Source of the DNA: Bemisia tabaci
Lineage: Eukaryota; Arthropoda; Insecta; Hemiptera; Aleyrodidae
Length of the DNA: 64,000 nucleotides
Direction of reading: 5' to 3'
Assembly (NCBI RefSeq): GCF_918797505.1
Contig: NC_092797.1
Coordinates: forward strand, 56,134,192-56,198,191
The position numbers and the translations under genes were made by a program. The notes beneath the pieces were generated by a model, which saw nothing but the letters and a program-made list of their open reading frames with translations, made no database searches and had not been told where the DNA came from. Below, piece after piece: positions 1 through 10,450 of this stretch; position 1 is the first letter of the stretch; each line of letters starts with the position of its first letter.

Positions 1-2098
1 TGTTCAATTTCGTCGTAGATTGTCATTTTCAACCAAGAGAAAATTCCATTTCATCGCCGTTTTCTGAATAAGAGTACGAGTTTCGGTCATAGGACGGTTA
101 AACTTTACTGGGCTGCATTTTGCATTAAGGAACGACGGTTACCGGCTAATGTTAGAGGCGGCTTACGTGCAGTTCGTTTCTTCATGCAGATAGGCGTTTT
201 TATGGGTGAGCCAGAAACAGTAGCGTCTTCTTGCAAAATGCAGTCCTATTGAAGGTTCACGAGTCTCTTACAATTAGTGACATAATTTGCCGAAGTTACA
301 CAAAAATACGTATAAATTTCTTTACAAAGTGACGAATATGTCGATTTGCGCAGTTTTTAAGCTTAAAAAGATTATTACAAGTTTTTTTTTTTCTATTTCC
401 TCTGTATCATTGTGAGCAAAGTGATTTATTGTTATTTACTTCTCTCTTCCTTTCAAATTCTGAGTGGTTCTATTGATTAGAAAAAATTGAGAATTTTGCA
501 TCGTTTTGGTAAAGAAGTGCTTACTTTGTAATTCAAATTCTAGGATAGGACGAGTAGACGTATGTTTGCTAAAAATAACTACGTAGAACTGAATCAAATA
601 AAAAAGGACCACGAAGCATGAAAATCCTATTCACTGCGGCTGCTTGTTTGCAAAAATGTATTTGCATACAGTTTACTCTCTACTACATATATACGCCCTG
701 CTCTTCTCGTAGCAGCGACGGTGCAGCCGGAAATGTATCAGGACGATAATATCGAAAATCTCATAGAGGGGTCCGCAAAAATAAAAAAAAATCCTTAAAT
801 AGAATTTACAGATTTTTTGGGGGGAGGGGGGTCTATACCTTGGACGTGTTTTGAAGCAATGAAGCCGACAATTTCACTAAATTTCCTCAGTGCAGCAGAT
901 TTACAGATAGACTACATTCAACAGAGAAGGAACCTAATCCATTACAGTGTGTTGAAAATCATTATTGCTTTAAATCATCATCAATCAATCATTGCTTTTT
1001 AAATCATCTTTATTGCTTTTAAAAATATTGAATATTTGTACAATTATAAAACTGCACAATCATATTTTTTTGAAAGTAATTTAATTGTAGGAAAACAAAC
1101 CTACCTCGAGAGCTAAGGAGCAATACCGCCTTTGAAAAATAAGGAAGCGACTTTGCCGCATTCTGGGGAATAAAATAAGCAAGCTGATTTTCTTTAATTT
1201 TTTCCAATATAACTTGGAAGCGCTCTAATGACGCTGTAATGTACAAAAGAATTGCAAATCTAATCTTAAAATTACAAAAATGGCGAAATTTGTTCATCGT
1301 CATTGTTCCTCGGCCATCGATTTGCTTTTTGGGCTTTTTTTTGAGAATACACTATTTTACGTACGACATTAAAATGAAGTTAAATCCCTTCTGTTAAATG
1401 TAATCCAAGTCTCACAAATCTGAACACAACGTCAAATTGAGACAGGCTGTAGTAATCGACATTGCTGTCGGTCATCTATTTCCGCTGAAGATGTGTCACC
1501 GACGAAGAGCGGGTATTCCACATGAAATGTTAATGAAAGTGGCGCGGTGTCCATGAATAAAGATGTTTTAACCACTCCTCGCACGTCAACAACGTTGGGG
1601 GCTCTCAAGTGCGATTGAGCCTTTTGGACGGACGTTCGTGCCGGAATATCTTGAGATTTTAACGCAATTTCCCAACACGGCTTGACGCAAACCCGGCCAT
1701 TTTATATCGGCACGCATTTCTCACATTACAAGCTGTCCCAGAGCCACAGCTAGCCCATCAGGAGGAGAATTTTCCTGGACTGCGGGTAGTTTACGGAAGA
1801 TAATGCCTGGCTATTAGCAGGTTTGCATGCAAATTTTGTCACTTAAAGCATGAAGAAGCTGCTGCAAAAACAGCCCACATGCTAAAATCTTTGTTTTATA
1901 CAAATATATTTATAAAGTGTTAAAAAGTCTTTTTGCAACTCCTTTTCGACGAGGGTTCTAGTGAGAACGTGAGAAAACTCATTCATTTTTTCCAAATTGC
2001 AATGAATCATCGATAATTTTAAGTTACAAATGCATTTCTCTAAAAACAAGGTTTTCATGTCCGAGTTGTTCTTGCAGCCGCTTATTTTTGACCACACT

Positions 2099-2134
<36 letters not shown>

Positions 2135-2594
2135 ACAGAGATTACTATTATTTAGTCAATTGACTATAAGAGCTAACAAATCGACAGCATGAGTCCGCAA
2201 TCACATATCTCTTTTGCGGTGTCTGAAAATCTCCGCCTCTATGTTATTTTTTGGAAGGAGAACAAATTAACACCATTCCTTGAAGTTTGTGTAGAATTTT
2301 CTTCGCGCAAAGAAGAAAAATCACGGCAGTTTTAAAAAATTTCCGTTGAGTAGTTTTCCGTTTAAAAAATAAGTATGACAGGAGGTCTGCGACGTCGCAA
2401 ATCGAGTTATGTGATTGCCGACTTACAGCGTCGAAGTGTTGAAAGATCATGAGAGAGCTAGAAAATCCCTAAAAACCTAGCTAGTTCTATGACAGACTCG
2501 TCATCAAAACTGACTCGGAGAGTAAAAAAGGCATTTTCATTTTTCCGGTTTTACGTTGATTTCGACAGGAGCCTGATAATTCAAATTCACCGTT
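1..2594. other. Non-coding AT-rich stretch
   Basis: No exon with convincing splice signals or protein-like composition was found on either strand. The stretch lies downstream of the first exon of the minus-strand gene at 3572-3632, so it may be intron of that gene. It holds a diverged interspersed repeat at about 1000-1320 that resembles 39480-39770 (shared aagcaagctga and cctcggccatcgatt blocks). It also has a T run at 2103-2133 and a fragment at about 2260-2440 of another repeat, seen again near 5240-5390, 10850-11020, 11560-11700 and 35775-35900. Confidence 0.5.
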
Positions 2595-3163
2595 AAAATC
2601 TGGAATGGAAGTTCGGTGCCAGAGTCTATATTATAGCGCCCAGAGACCACGAAAGATATGAATGCAAAATATAATAATTATTAGTACCATGGAAACGCAC
2701 GACAGTTATGACACTTTCCGCTATAACCGTGTTGGTTACTCCGTAAGCATAGGCGGTTCTAGACCTTCTTGCTTGGGGGTGCCCAGAGGTGAAAAATGTC
2801 CTCAGGGGAGGCCTAAGTTTCGGCCCTCAAGTTTTATCCCTTTCTTACCCTCCTTTCTCTTTTTCTCTCCTTCTTTTCTACTTAAATACCTACAAATTCA
2901 ATGTAGAAAATGTTTAGCAAAACTTTCCATCAAAACTACAATCTTACCATAAAAAAAACAGTCGACGTTTTTACTTGCCCAAGTCTCTTCCACGGTTCCG
3001 GTAACCGTGCTTAATTTTTGCTTGGGGGTGCCCGGCACCCACTGGCACCCCCGTAAAACCGCCTATGTCCGTAAGGCGAGTAGATTTCGCTCCGCACTCA
3101 TATCACTCGGAGTTTTTGGCCGATATTTAGACCTCGACACAAAATTCCACTCCTAAATTTTTG
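2595..3163. mobile_element. Degenerate TIR element (MITE-like), interrupted
   Basis: The left end (aatggaagttcggtgccagag) and the reverse complement of the right end (agtggaattttgtgtcgaggt) are recognisably similar, giving imperfect inverted termini. A related small element lies at about 36704-36865 and shares the gagtctatat.tatagcgcc block. This copy is split by a second element at 2748-3067. No transposase is encoded. Boundaries are approximate. Confidence 0.45.
2748..3067. mobile_element. hAT-type MITE nested in the preceding element
   Basis: The termini CATAGGCGGTT and AACCGCCTATG are perfect 11-bp inverted repeats, followed inside by cttgggggtgcc-type sequence on both sides. The 8-bp direct repeat tccgtaag flanks it exactly (2740-2747 and 3068-3075), which fits hAT-superfamily target duplication. 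It is 320 bp long and non-coding. The short frame inside it, rich in Pro and Phe, is a by-product. Confidence 0.8.
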
Positions 3164-3173
3164 ACATTGTGTA

Positions 3174-3390
3174 CACTGAAAAAAGTATGGTGACATCTAC
3201 TATAAATCTACTTGATTTTTTATACAGTGATACTATTTAGTAAGAATAACAAGAATTTTAGTACTGTTTATGAGGAAGCTGGTGATACTTACCAAAATAT
3301 GGTAAATGCCACCAGGGCCTGGTATTTATTACCATACTCGGATCACTGTGTCAGAGTATGGTAAAATCTACCATGTTTTTTTTTTCAGTC
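3174..3390. mobile_element. Tc1/mariner-like MITE
   Basis: The element begins CACTGAAAAAA and ends TTTTTTCAGTC. TA stands on both sides (3172-3173 and 3391-3392), the target duplication of the Tc1/mariner group. Just inside, atggtgacatctac at the left is mirrored by gtaaaatctaccat at the right, so the inverted repeat extends about 30 bp with mismatches. It is 217 bp long with no coding capacity. Confidence 0.65.
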
Positions 3391-3571
3391 TAGGGTGAGA
3401 AAATCCCGAAAAAATGTATTCACTTGGATGACAGGCTCATCGTCATCGATATGGTATTCTAGCGTAACAATAACGCTCGTTTCCCCGCTTTTTACATTGA
3501 TTTGGACGGACAGGACGATTGAAATCGGGCGAGGAAATATAGGAGACGCTGAAAGTGAGGAGATAACGTAC

Positions 3572-3632
3572 CTAGTTCGGTGACAGGTTTGTAATCGAAG
3601 CGGACTTCGGGGGCGGGGACATCGGGAGCCAT
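3572..3632 (-). CDS. First coding exon of an unidentified gene
   Basis: On the minus strand an ATG at 3632-3630 opens a short exon encoding MAPDVPAPEVRFDYKPVTEL plus one base of the next codon. It ends at a good donor (CTAG then GTACGT). The start context aagtcATGG is favourable. It is preceded by a 5' leader with a triplicated gagac repeat and by a GC- and CpG-rich block typical of a constitutive promoter. The product continues leftward, but no second exon could be identified in 1-3571. The gene is not recognised. The exon could in principle be a chance reading frame, but start, donor, composition and promoter setting agree. Confidence 0.55.
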
Positions 3633-4080
3633 GACTTGGAGGAGCTTCACGAAAACAATCACAGACGAGAGACGAGAGACGAGAGACAAAGGGGAATCAC
3701 AGCACTGAGCACTAGACGCGGACGCTGACGGCGGGACTGCCGACTGATGACTAGAGCCGCTTAATAGGCTCCCAGCTCAACTTGATCCAGCTCCGCAAAC
3801 GGGCAACCAACTTGAACCAACCCGCGCCGTCCAGATCCTCGCGCGGGTTTTTTCACTCGCTTTTCGGAGCGCCTTTCCTCCTGGTCTAATTTTTCTCCTT
3901 CGAGATACGCTGGCCGCCAAGGACGCGGGTGGCGTCGCGACGCTGGGAGACGCGACGCGGCCCAGGATCCAGTCGTCCACGCACGTCTTGCGCGCGGCGC
4001 GGCGCGGCGTCTTGCGGTTTCACGATCATCAAAGTCAAGATCACGGGCGCGCTCGGATTTTGAATTGGCACGCACGAGAA
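3633..4080 (-). promoter_or_regulatory. GC-rich promoter and 5' leader region
   Basis: This is a locally GC- and CpG-rich block in an AT-rich neighbourhood, directly upstream (minus strand) of the ATG at 3632. The leader next to the ATG contains a repeated gagacgagagacgagagac motif. No TATA box is evident, which fits a CpG-type promoter. Long overlapping Arg-rich frames here are products of GC content, not genes. Confidence 0.45.
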
Positions 4081-4146
4081 CAACGGGTCGATGCGATCAT
4101 GGAGACTCGAGTACCCGGCATTCCGATTTAAATCGTTAATGGTTAC

Positions 4147-4311
4147 CAGAGGCGTGGCGTGAATTGCGATGTATCGATTGTTATGCCATTTAAAGCTATG
4201 GTAAAGAATCGATTATTAAGGCGTTCGCTGCGAACACCCTGTTTATCGATCCTTTTCTATAAGTTCAGATGGTATAACAATCGATATATCGCAATTCACG
4301 CCACGCCACTG
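4147..4311. mobile_element. hAT-type MITE, intact
   Basis: A 165-bp element with inverted ends CAGAGGCGTGGCGTGAATTG and CAATTCACGCCACGCCACTG; the similarity continues through the atcgatTGTTAT region to about 45 bp. It is flanked by the 8-bp direct repeat atggttac (4139-4146 and 4312-4319). Older relatives lie at 12793-12953 and 46807-46975. Non-coding. Confidence 0.85.
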
Positions 4312-4394
4312 ATGGTTACAACCGTTTTGCGACATCAGATCGAGCGATACATCGATTTTCCATGTTGTAACTGTAATGAATGCTGCTGAAGCAC

Positions 4395-4523
4395 ATTTGG
4401 ACGTATTTCTATCAAACGGAACTATATGCATTATGACATGAGCCCTGTTATGCGTGTATTCTTATGGGTCTCAGGGCTCATGTCTTCATGCTCAAAGTTC
4501 CATTTAATAGAAATGTATCTATT
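4395..4523. repeat. Palindromic MITE family A, copy 1
   Basis: The block starts ttggacgtatttctatcaaa and ends with its approximate reverse complement (aatagaaatgtatctat). The centre carries the family hallmark gacatgagccctg mirrored by cagggctcatgtc. Other copies are at 30759-30887, 33646-33769 and 49331-49460, with fragments near 24110-24330. About 130 bp, non-coding. Confidence 0.65.
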
Positions 4524-5428
4524 TGAGACGGCTCCAGCCAGGCCCGCCACAAGGGGGGGGGGGGGGGGTACTGGGTCCTTGGCACCGGGGCCCGAGCCCT
4601 GGAGGGGCCCGGACGCAGGTGACAAACCACTACGAATTCATGTGTAACCCTTGTCTCGTAAGGAAAAGTGAAAAAATTACCCTAGAAATTCCGCGAAAGG
4701 TGAATGAAGTTTCAAAAACACGCTAGGACACTAAAAAATGTGTCTTACTTTTTTAGAGATTTCTATCTATTTTCAAGATTTTGAGTATATGTAGAATGAT
4801 ATTTTTAGTAACTGCGTTTCATTTTCTTCCGTTGTCGGATGCTAAGAGACTCCTGCCTGGGCATCCTCGACTTCAATGGCTCCACTCCCTTGCCATAGAC
4901 GTACGAAAGGGGAGTCCAGGGGGATCCGGCTCCCTCTAGAATTGAAAAGTATCATCTGCCCCCTAAAAAAAAAATTATAGATGTTTTGAATGCAACAATT
5001 CGAAAGTATTTGGTGCTGAAAGTAAAAAAAGGCGTAATTATTCTGCAGAAATTGATGGAAAATCTCCATCATAAGAACTTCAAAATGCGTCCAAATAGAT
5101 AATATTTCAAAAATTTCCCGGGGGAGGCCCCCCGGACCTCCCTCTGTGCTAGGGGCCCGAGCCAGAAAACTGGTACCAGGGCCCGAGATGGGATGTGGCG
5201 GGCCTGGCTCCAGCAATGATGACATATCGACGAATTTTCTAAACCTCGTATCTCAGTTAGCGACGTTGCAGACTTCATGTCGTACTTCATTTTTAAATTG
5301 GAAAACTACTCAATGGCAATTCTTAAAAACTGTCGTGATTATTCTTCTCTATGCGAGGAAAATTCTGTGAGACCTTTCAAGAATTATGTTGATCTCTTCT
5401 CCTTTAAAAAAATAAAGTAGGAGCGGGG
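4524..5428. other. Non-coding stretch with repeat debris
   Basis: It holds a G run near 4553-4568 and blocks repeating ggggcccgagcc- and ggcctgg-type sequence (4520-4620 and 5120-5215 in inverted arrangement). These suggest the two ends of a degraded inverted-repeat element of about 700 bp. A fragment of the interspersed repeat listed under 1-2594 follows at 5240-5390. No coding exon was found. Confidence 0.4.
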
Positions 5429-6927
5429 GGTACACGGACTTTATGTCCACTTTTTTTACGTCCACAGACTTTTCGTCCACAATTTTTACGTCCACAGTTC
5501 TAAAGCCCACACTATCGTTAAGTCCATTAATTAAACGTCCACCAAGTTAAGTCCACAAATATGTAAAGTCCACTAAAATCAAATTCAAGCGTTATCTTTT
5601 AGTCCGTGTGTAAAATTATTTTGACAATATCGAAATGAGAAAATTAAGAGAGAATAAGGTGTTGTTATCGTAACTCATATTTTAAATGAAATGTTAATTT
5701 CTTGTTTTTATTCATCTTTTCAAATTGTCTTTGGTAAATACTTGGTTTCATTTTTATCCTTGAAATTTCCGATTTAAAATATGCCTTAAATGTAAATTCT
5801 TTTTTTTAATGAAATTGATTACTTCATTTTACATTTACATTTCATTTTTTTTAAACATTTACATTTTTAATACGTGGTAAATATTTGTAAAACCTTTTCC
5901 AAGGAATGGCATCGATATGAATCTCAATGAGCCGTAGTTGTGATGAAAGAAACTATACAACAATTAATAAAAGAGGAAAAAAACTAAGGAGCACGCAATT
6001 TTTTGTTTTTAACTTATTTGTACATCGACCTCCTTGAGTCAAATACGTCCAATTTTGAGCGTTTAGTTGCGCTTACACCACGCTGCAGCACAGTAAAAGC
6101 CCAAAACATAAACGAATAAATTTGAATGCTATGGAAATCATTAAATTTGACACGGATTTACTCTTATATTTACAAAAAACACAATATATTTTCCGGCAGT
6201 ACATATTTCTTTTTCATCAGTTTAAAAGGGAATAATCAATGCAGAGAGTGCAAACATTTCAAAATTATGAGTTGAAAAACGCTGACTCCGCGAGTTTAAA
6301 TAATAGAGCCTAACACGCTGCTCCGCCCTGTGTTAGCAGCGCAGAAAGCGCACTGGCGCCTACAAACCTAACGGGATACTTCACGCGTTGCGCAACGCGA
6401 GAAGTATCCCGTTAGGTTTGTAGGCGCCTATGCGCGTGTCACGCTGGTTGCCTGCCGCACCGCAACGCTTTAAAGCAACTATTTCGCGTTAGAGGCGTTG
6501 CACAGTATTCTACAAGATTGAAGCGCACGAAATAACTAGTTGAAGAGGACTTTCAAGTTTGACTGCATCTGTTACTGAAAAATGTTTAATTAGGCATTGG
6601 AGCGTTTCCTAGGCTCCCGCTTCGGTTTTCATATTATCTTCAGCTTTCATCTTAGAACAGACTGTTCTCTTTCATGACTTGATTCATGAATGCAATGTTT
6701 TTAAGAATGAAGGTAGTAGTAGTATGCATTTATTTTTGAGGTGGTTCCTGTCATTTAAATGAGAAGAAAAAAATGTGGACATAACATGTCCACAATTTGG
6801 ACAAATTCATGGTTGGAAATTAAATCATGTGGACTTAATATAGACTGGACTTAACGTTTAGTGGACATAAATAGCGATGGACATTTATTAAATGGACGAA
6901 AGGGGGTGGACATAAAGTCCTGGAAGC
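5429..6927. mobile_element. Non-autonomous element with terminal GTCCAC arrays
   Basis: The left 160 bp contain about ten spaced copies of GTCCAC or close variants (tttatgtccac, tacgtccac, aagtccac). The right 150 bp contain the reverse-complement series (gtggacata, tggacttaa, gtggacataaagtcc). The ends share GGACTTTATGTCCAC in inverted orientation, 5 to 7 bases inside the edges. An 8-bp direct repeat gagcgggg (5421-5428 and 6928-6935) may be the target duplication. The interior is AT-rich with a perfect hairpin at 6355-6428 and no transposase. Class is inferred. Confidence 0.6.
6355..6428. repeat. Near-perfect 74-bp hairpin
   Basis: The two halves (ggcgcctacaaacctaacgg and its reverse complement, continuing through gatacttc) pair almost perfectly around acgcgttgcgcaacgcg. 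The hairpin sits in the middle of the GTCCAC element. The same gcgcctacaa...atacttcacgc motif recurs three times at 51972-52195 inside an unrelated element. Confidence 0.8.
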
Positions 6928-9423
6928 GAGCGGGGATTTTAAAACAACGCAAACGAGACGCATGGTTCGGAAGTTTCACTGTCATCGATAGGATGTACTT
7001 TTTATGCCCAACAGCGACATTGAATGCTGCGCTTGAGAAGTATGACCCTTGTAAATATTACAATCATACGATGAATCTACGGCGATTTATGACTGCTAAA
7101 TTCCCTATAAATGAAGTGGTCAGCAGTAAATTCTTGGTTTGAATTCGGTTTCTTTCTCATCATTCTAGAGAGGACGCTTTATTTGAATTTTTTTTTTTTT
7201 ATAGAACTCATACTTTCGTTGAGTTTTTAGGCCTAAAAGACTTGTTTTGTTTGTTAAGTTTTTTTTTTTCATATTATTCAGAAGTTGTTTTTCTTCAGAA
7301 TTACCCTATGTACATTAGCATTCAATAAAAACATGTTAAATGTTAATCTTTTTCTCATATTACTCTCAAATTCCTGCAAGCTCAATTTTTGAATGCTAAA
7401 ACAGCGCATAATGTATTTTTTTAAAAAAATCTATAAAATATCCAAAATTAAATTCTTAGATAAATTTATGCATGGCTGCTCTTTGGGAACGGTTCAAACC
7501 AAACTAGTAAAAAAAACTGTTGTGTTTCTAAAAATGGGGCCGTGTCATTCACAAGCTATAAAACTTCAAACGCGTTTTACTCAAAACAAGGTTTTTCTGC
7601 ATATGCCACTTTTGCAGATATCGCCTCAATTTTTCGGATTAATTTTCGGAAAGTACATGAAAGAAGGAAATGACTGGATTGTTCGTTTATCATTCACATA
7701 ATCGTATTTTAGCTGGGAAAAAACCTTCAACGAACTCTCCAAAAATCCAACTCCGTTTAAAGCGAGAAAATATCCCGCCAATAGATTTTGCGATGTCAAA
7801 AGAAGAAGAAAAAATTGCTGTGCATCCTTGCACCTACGTTTGTTTATTTCATTTCAGGTTATAATTGTAATGAAGGGGATCATACATCGTAAGCAGTGGA
7901 GAAATTTGAAACATGTATCAGGGGTCTCGTAACCGAAGTTGTCAGTATCTAAATCTTTTTTTTTTTTTTTTTTTTTTTGAAATTTGACCCGAGTCTCTTC
8001 TATTTACTGCTGCACATTTCCCCTCAATTCAAAAAGTTAAAATGCACAATTTTAAACTACTTCCTTCTTTTAACACTTGTCATGGCTAGCGAAAGAATGC
8101 CAACGTTGCGTGGTGTATTGTTGGTATTCGTTACACATTCAGGTCAAGGATGACGGATTCGACGATATTTCGGGGCATGAATTGGCCTAGGTCATAAGTT
8201 GGTATAAAAAGTCAGTAGCGTGATATGGGGGATGAATTCATATGGAACGACCCTGGTAATATTGCCTCGTCATGATATCAGGAAAAGAACGATCATCTTA
8301 TTGGGAAAAAAAGAAGATCCATGCGAGCAGCGATGCACGGACAGGCGACCCGAGTTCGATGGTCTCAAAAATGGTTTCCCGGGACTGGTTGTAGGGATGG
8401 AGGGAGACGGGACTATAAAGCGTAGGGATTAGCCCTCGTGGGCTATTTGAAGTAGTAAAAAAAAAAAAAATAAATAAAAGTACTATGAAATCAAAATGAT
8501 GCATCTCCGTTGCGATCTTTAAAATCATCCCACTGTGTTTTATTTTTTGAAAGAAAAAATATCTCACAATTTCATGTAACCAAATTAGAATACGTGAAGA
8601 AAACTCACAGAAAATTATCATAAAACGCGATAGGCAGTTTTTTTAAAAAATCTAGAACATCATCGGATATTTGCGATGTCACAGACACAAGATGCATATC
8701 GCGGGCAATTAGCCGTTACCGGCATATTTCAATATATTTGAATTAGGTAAGAAAATGTAAAAATTTAGAGTTAAAAAACACGATAGAGTACAGATTATTA
8801 TGCGTGGAAGTGAAAAATACCCTTTTCTCTTTTTGAGTGCATGGTAAAACCTAGCACACTCGCAAGTACGTGCAAGAAATCAATTCCTCGTTGTGAAGGC
8901 AACTAAACTAACTGCCTGGAAAAGCGGAGAGCACCATCTCCGAGTTATCAGAGTATGACTTGAAGGCGTTCAAGCCGGAGTGGTGTTTTAGAATTTCTTT
9001 ACCAATGTAACCCATGCTAAGTTCATGCAATTTATCGAATATACATGCCTGCTGCTTGCATATTGCCGGAAATGGGTGATTGCCTGCGACATGCAGACAT
9101 TTTTTGTTTTATTTTTAGCCATTGAAACTAATTATTTTAAGTTTGGAAGAACAAGTGAGAAACATGCATGTATGGTCGCAGATACATCCTGCAGCTGTCG
9201 TCAATTTTTACGATACACATTCATACCTTTCATCGCATAAGGATTGTAGGTGTGTAGGCTCACATTTTCGCATGTTTTCCCTCAGAGCACGACTGCGTAT
9301 TCAATGCAGAGGTTTAATCTGCCTTCCTAAAGGAAAACGATACTTAAAATTCAGACGATTCTAAAATAAAATGTTTAAAAGGGGAGGACTTTATTTTCTC
9401 CAAAAGTCTCAAATAATGCTGGT
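6928..9423. other. Non-coding AT-rich stretch
   Basis: No exon is supported. The longest open frame (7393-7701, 102 residues) has no recognisable motif, signal or splice context and is Lys/Phe-rich, as AT-rich DNA tends to be. T runs occur at 7956-7978 and A runs near 8459-8471. A diverged interspersed repeat copy lies at about 8510-8700. Confidence 0.5.
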
Positions 9424-9437
9424 CACAATTCAATATA

Positions 9438-9991
9438 AGTAAGTAAGTAAGGCCGGGCTGGCCGGCGAGGCGCCCTCAAGGGGCCAAGGCAACTGGCAAC
9501 TGCCGTCGTGCACCCCGAAGTTGGACCGTACTCCTTAACATATCTTCGTACTATTGACACATTGAGTATCATCTATATTTCCGCAAGGCTCAGCGGCCGT
9601 CTGATAGCCAACGGAAGGTCTTATCAAAGACTGTGGCAGACGCTGCAGAGCACGGACTTTCGGAGCACGGCCATGCCTCCACCGAGTTGGACTGTGTTGA
9701 TGCAATCTACACTGATAGGTAGCGCTGGCAGTCGCGCACACTACGAGTGATTACCGATTTTTCACAATTCAGTCGAACAGTGCAGACGGATTACTTACTG
9801 GGTGACTATGTCCCTCCCGCACCCTGTAACCTCAAAGGGTCAGGGTATTGGAGTGGCATCAGGCATAGTCATCCACAGTCACGATGACTGATATTTGAGT
9901 GTCCTCAAATATCAGTTACCTCCGGGGATTGAACCCGGGACCTCAGTGTTGGCAGCGAACTGCCTTGACCACTACACCACTGAGGCTGACC
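9438..9991 (-). mobile_element. tRNA-derived SINE with 14-bp target duplication
   Basis: On the minus strand the element opens with a tRNA-like head (9991 down to about 9920). It has an A-box-like GGTGTAGTGGTCAAGG and a B box GGGTTCAATCCCC, the RNA polymerase III internal promoter. It ends in a (CTTA)n-type tail, seen on the plus strand as agtaagtaagtaagg at 9438. Both sides carry the direct repeat cacaattcaatata (9424-9437 and 9992-10005), the mark of target-primed insertion. The central body (cagtcatcgtgactgtgga region) is not tRNA-like. Length is 554 bp. The tRNA head lacks a clean acceptor stem, so it is not a functional tRNA gene. Confidence 0.85.
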
Positions 9992-10189
9992 CACAATTCA
10001 ATATAGCGTTTCTCAATTTACTAAGAAAATTATCTGTTTAAGGAACACGTCGTTTCTTAAAAATAAATGCATTTTGAAGAGACGTGTGAATATGGTAGCT
10101 AGATACTTAACCCAATTTTTTACCCGATACCCAGTTTGTCCAACTAATTTAATCCAACTATTACGTTGGCTGTGCTCACGTAGCCTCTT

Positions 10190-10450
10190 AAGCACCCCTA
10201 CAAATCAGACAAACAGACGAGTACAATATGGAATTGGAGCAAGGGAAAGGCCACGCGCTGATGACGGCGCAGGGATACAACTATTCGTACTTGATGGATG
10301 TCCGTGTTGCATCTGCAAAATTGAAGGCGCCATGGCGCGATGCGTGAGCTCCCAGTGTTCCGCTCTATGCTGCCAATGAATTGTCGCTCTGATTCGTGAG
10401 AAAAGTTATAAAAAACCGACTCAAAAACGTCTCTCCTATCATCAGATATG
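10190..10450. repeat. Interspersed repeat family C, copy 1
   Basis: It carries the block caactattcgtacttgatgg, then gcatctgcaaaattgaaggc, then a gcgtgag...ctcgc segment. Similar sequence recurs at about 41585-41765, 42220-42420 and 49675-49735, with shorter pieces at 13210-13300, 27530-27560 and 44330-44400. No terminal inverted repeat or coding capacity was recognised, so the class is unknown. Confidence 0.55.

Noticed and set aside
3761..4083. Arg-rich minus-strand frames of 65-104 residues
   Set aside because: They lie in the CpG-rich promoter block, overlap each other in several frames and end without a splice or family signal.
6861..7142. 93-residue plus-strand frame
   Set aside because: It crosses the right boundary of the GTCCAC element at 6927, so its two parts have different origins.
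9919..9990. Possible functional tRNA gene
   Set aside because: The pol III boxes are present but no good acceptor stem can be drawn, and the segment is the head of a SINE with a target duplication.
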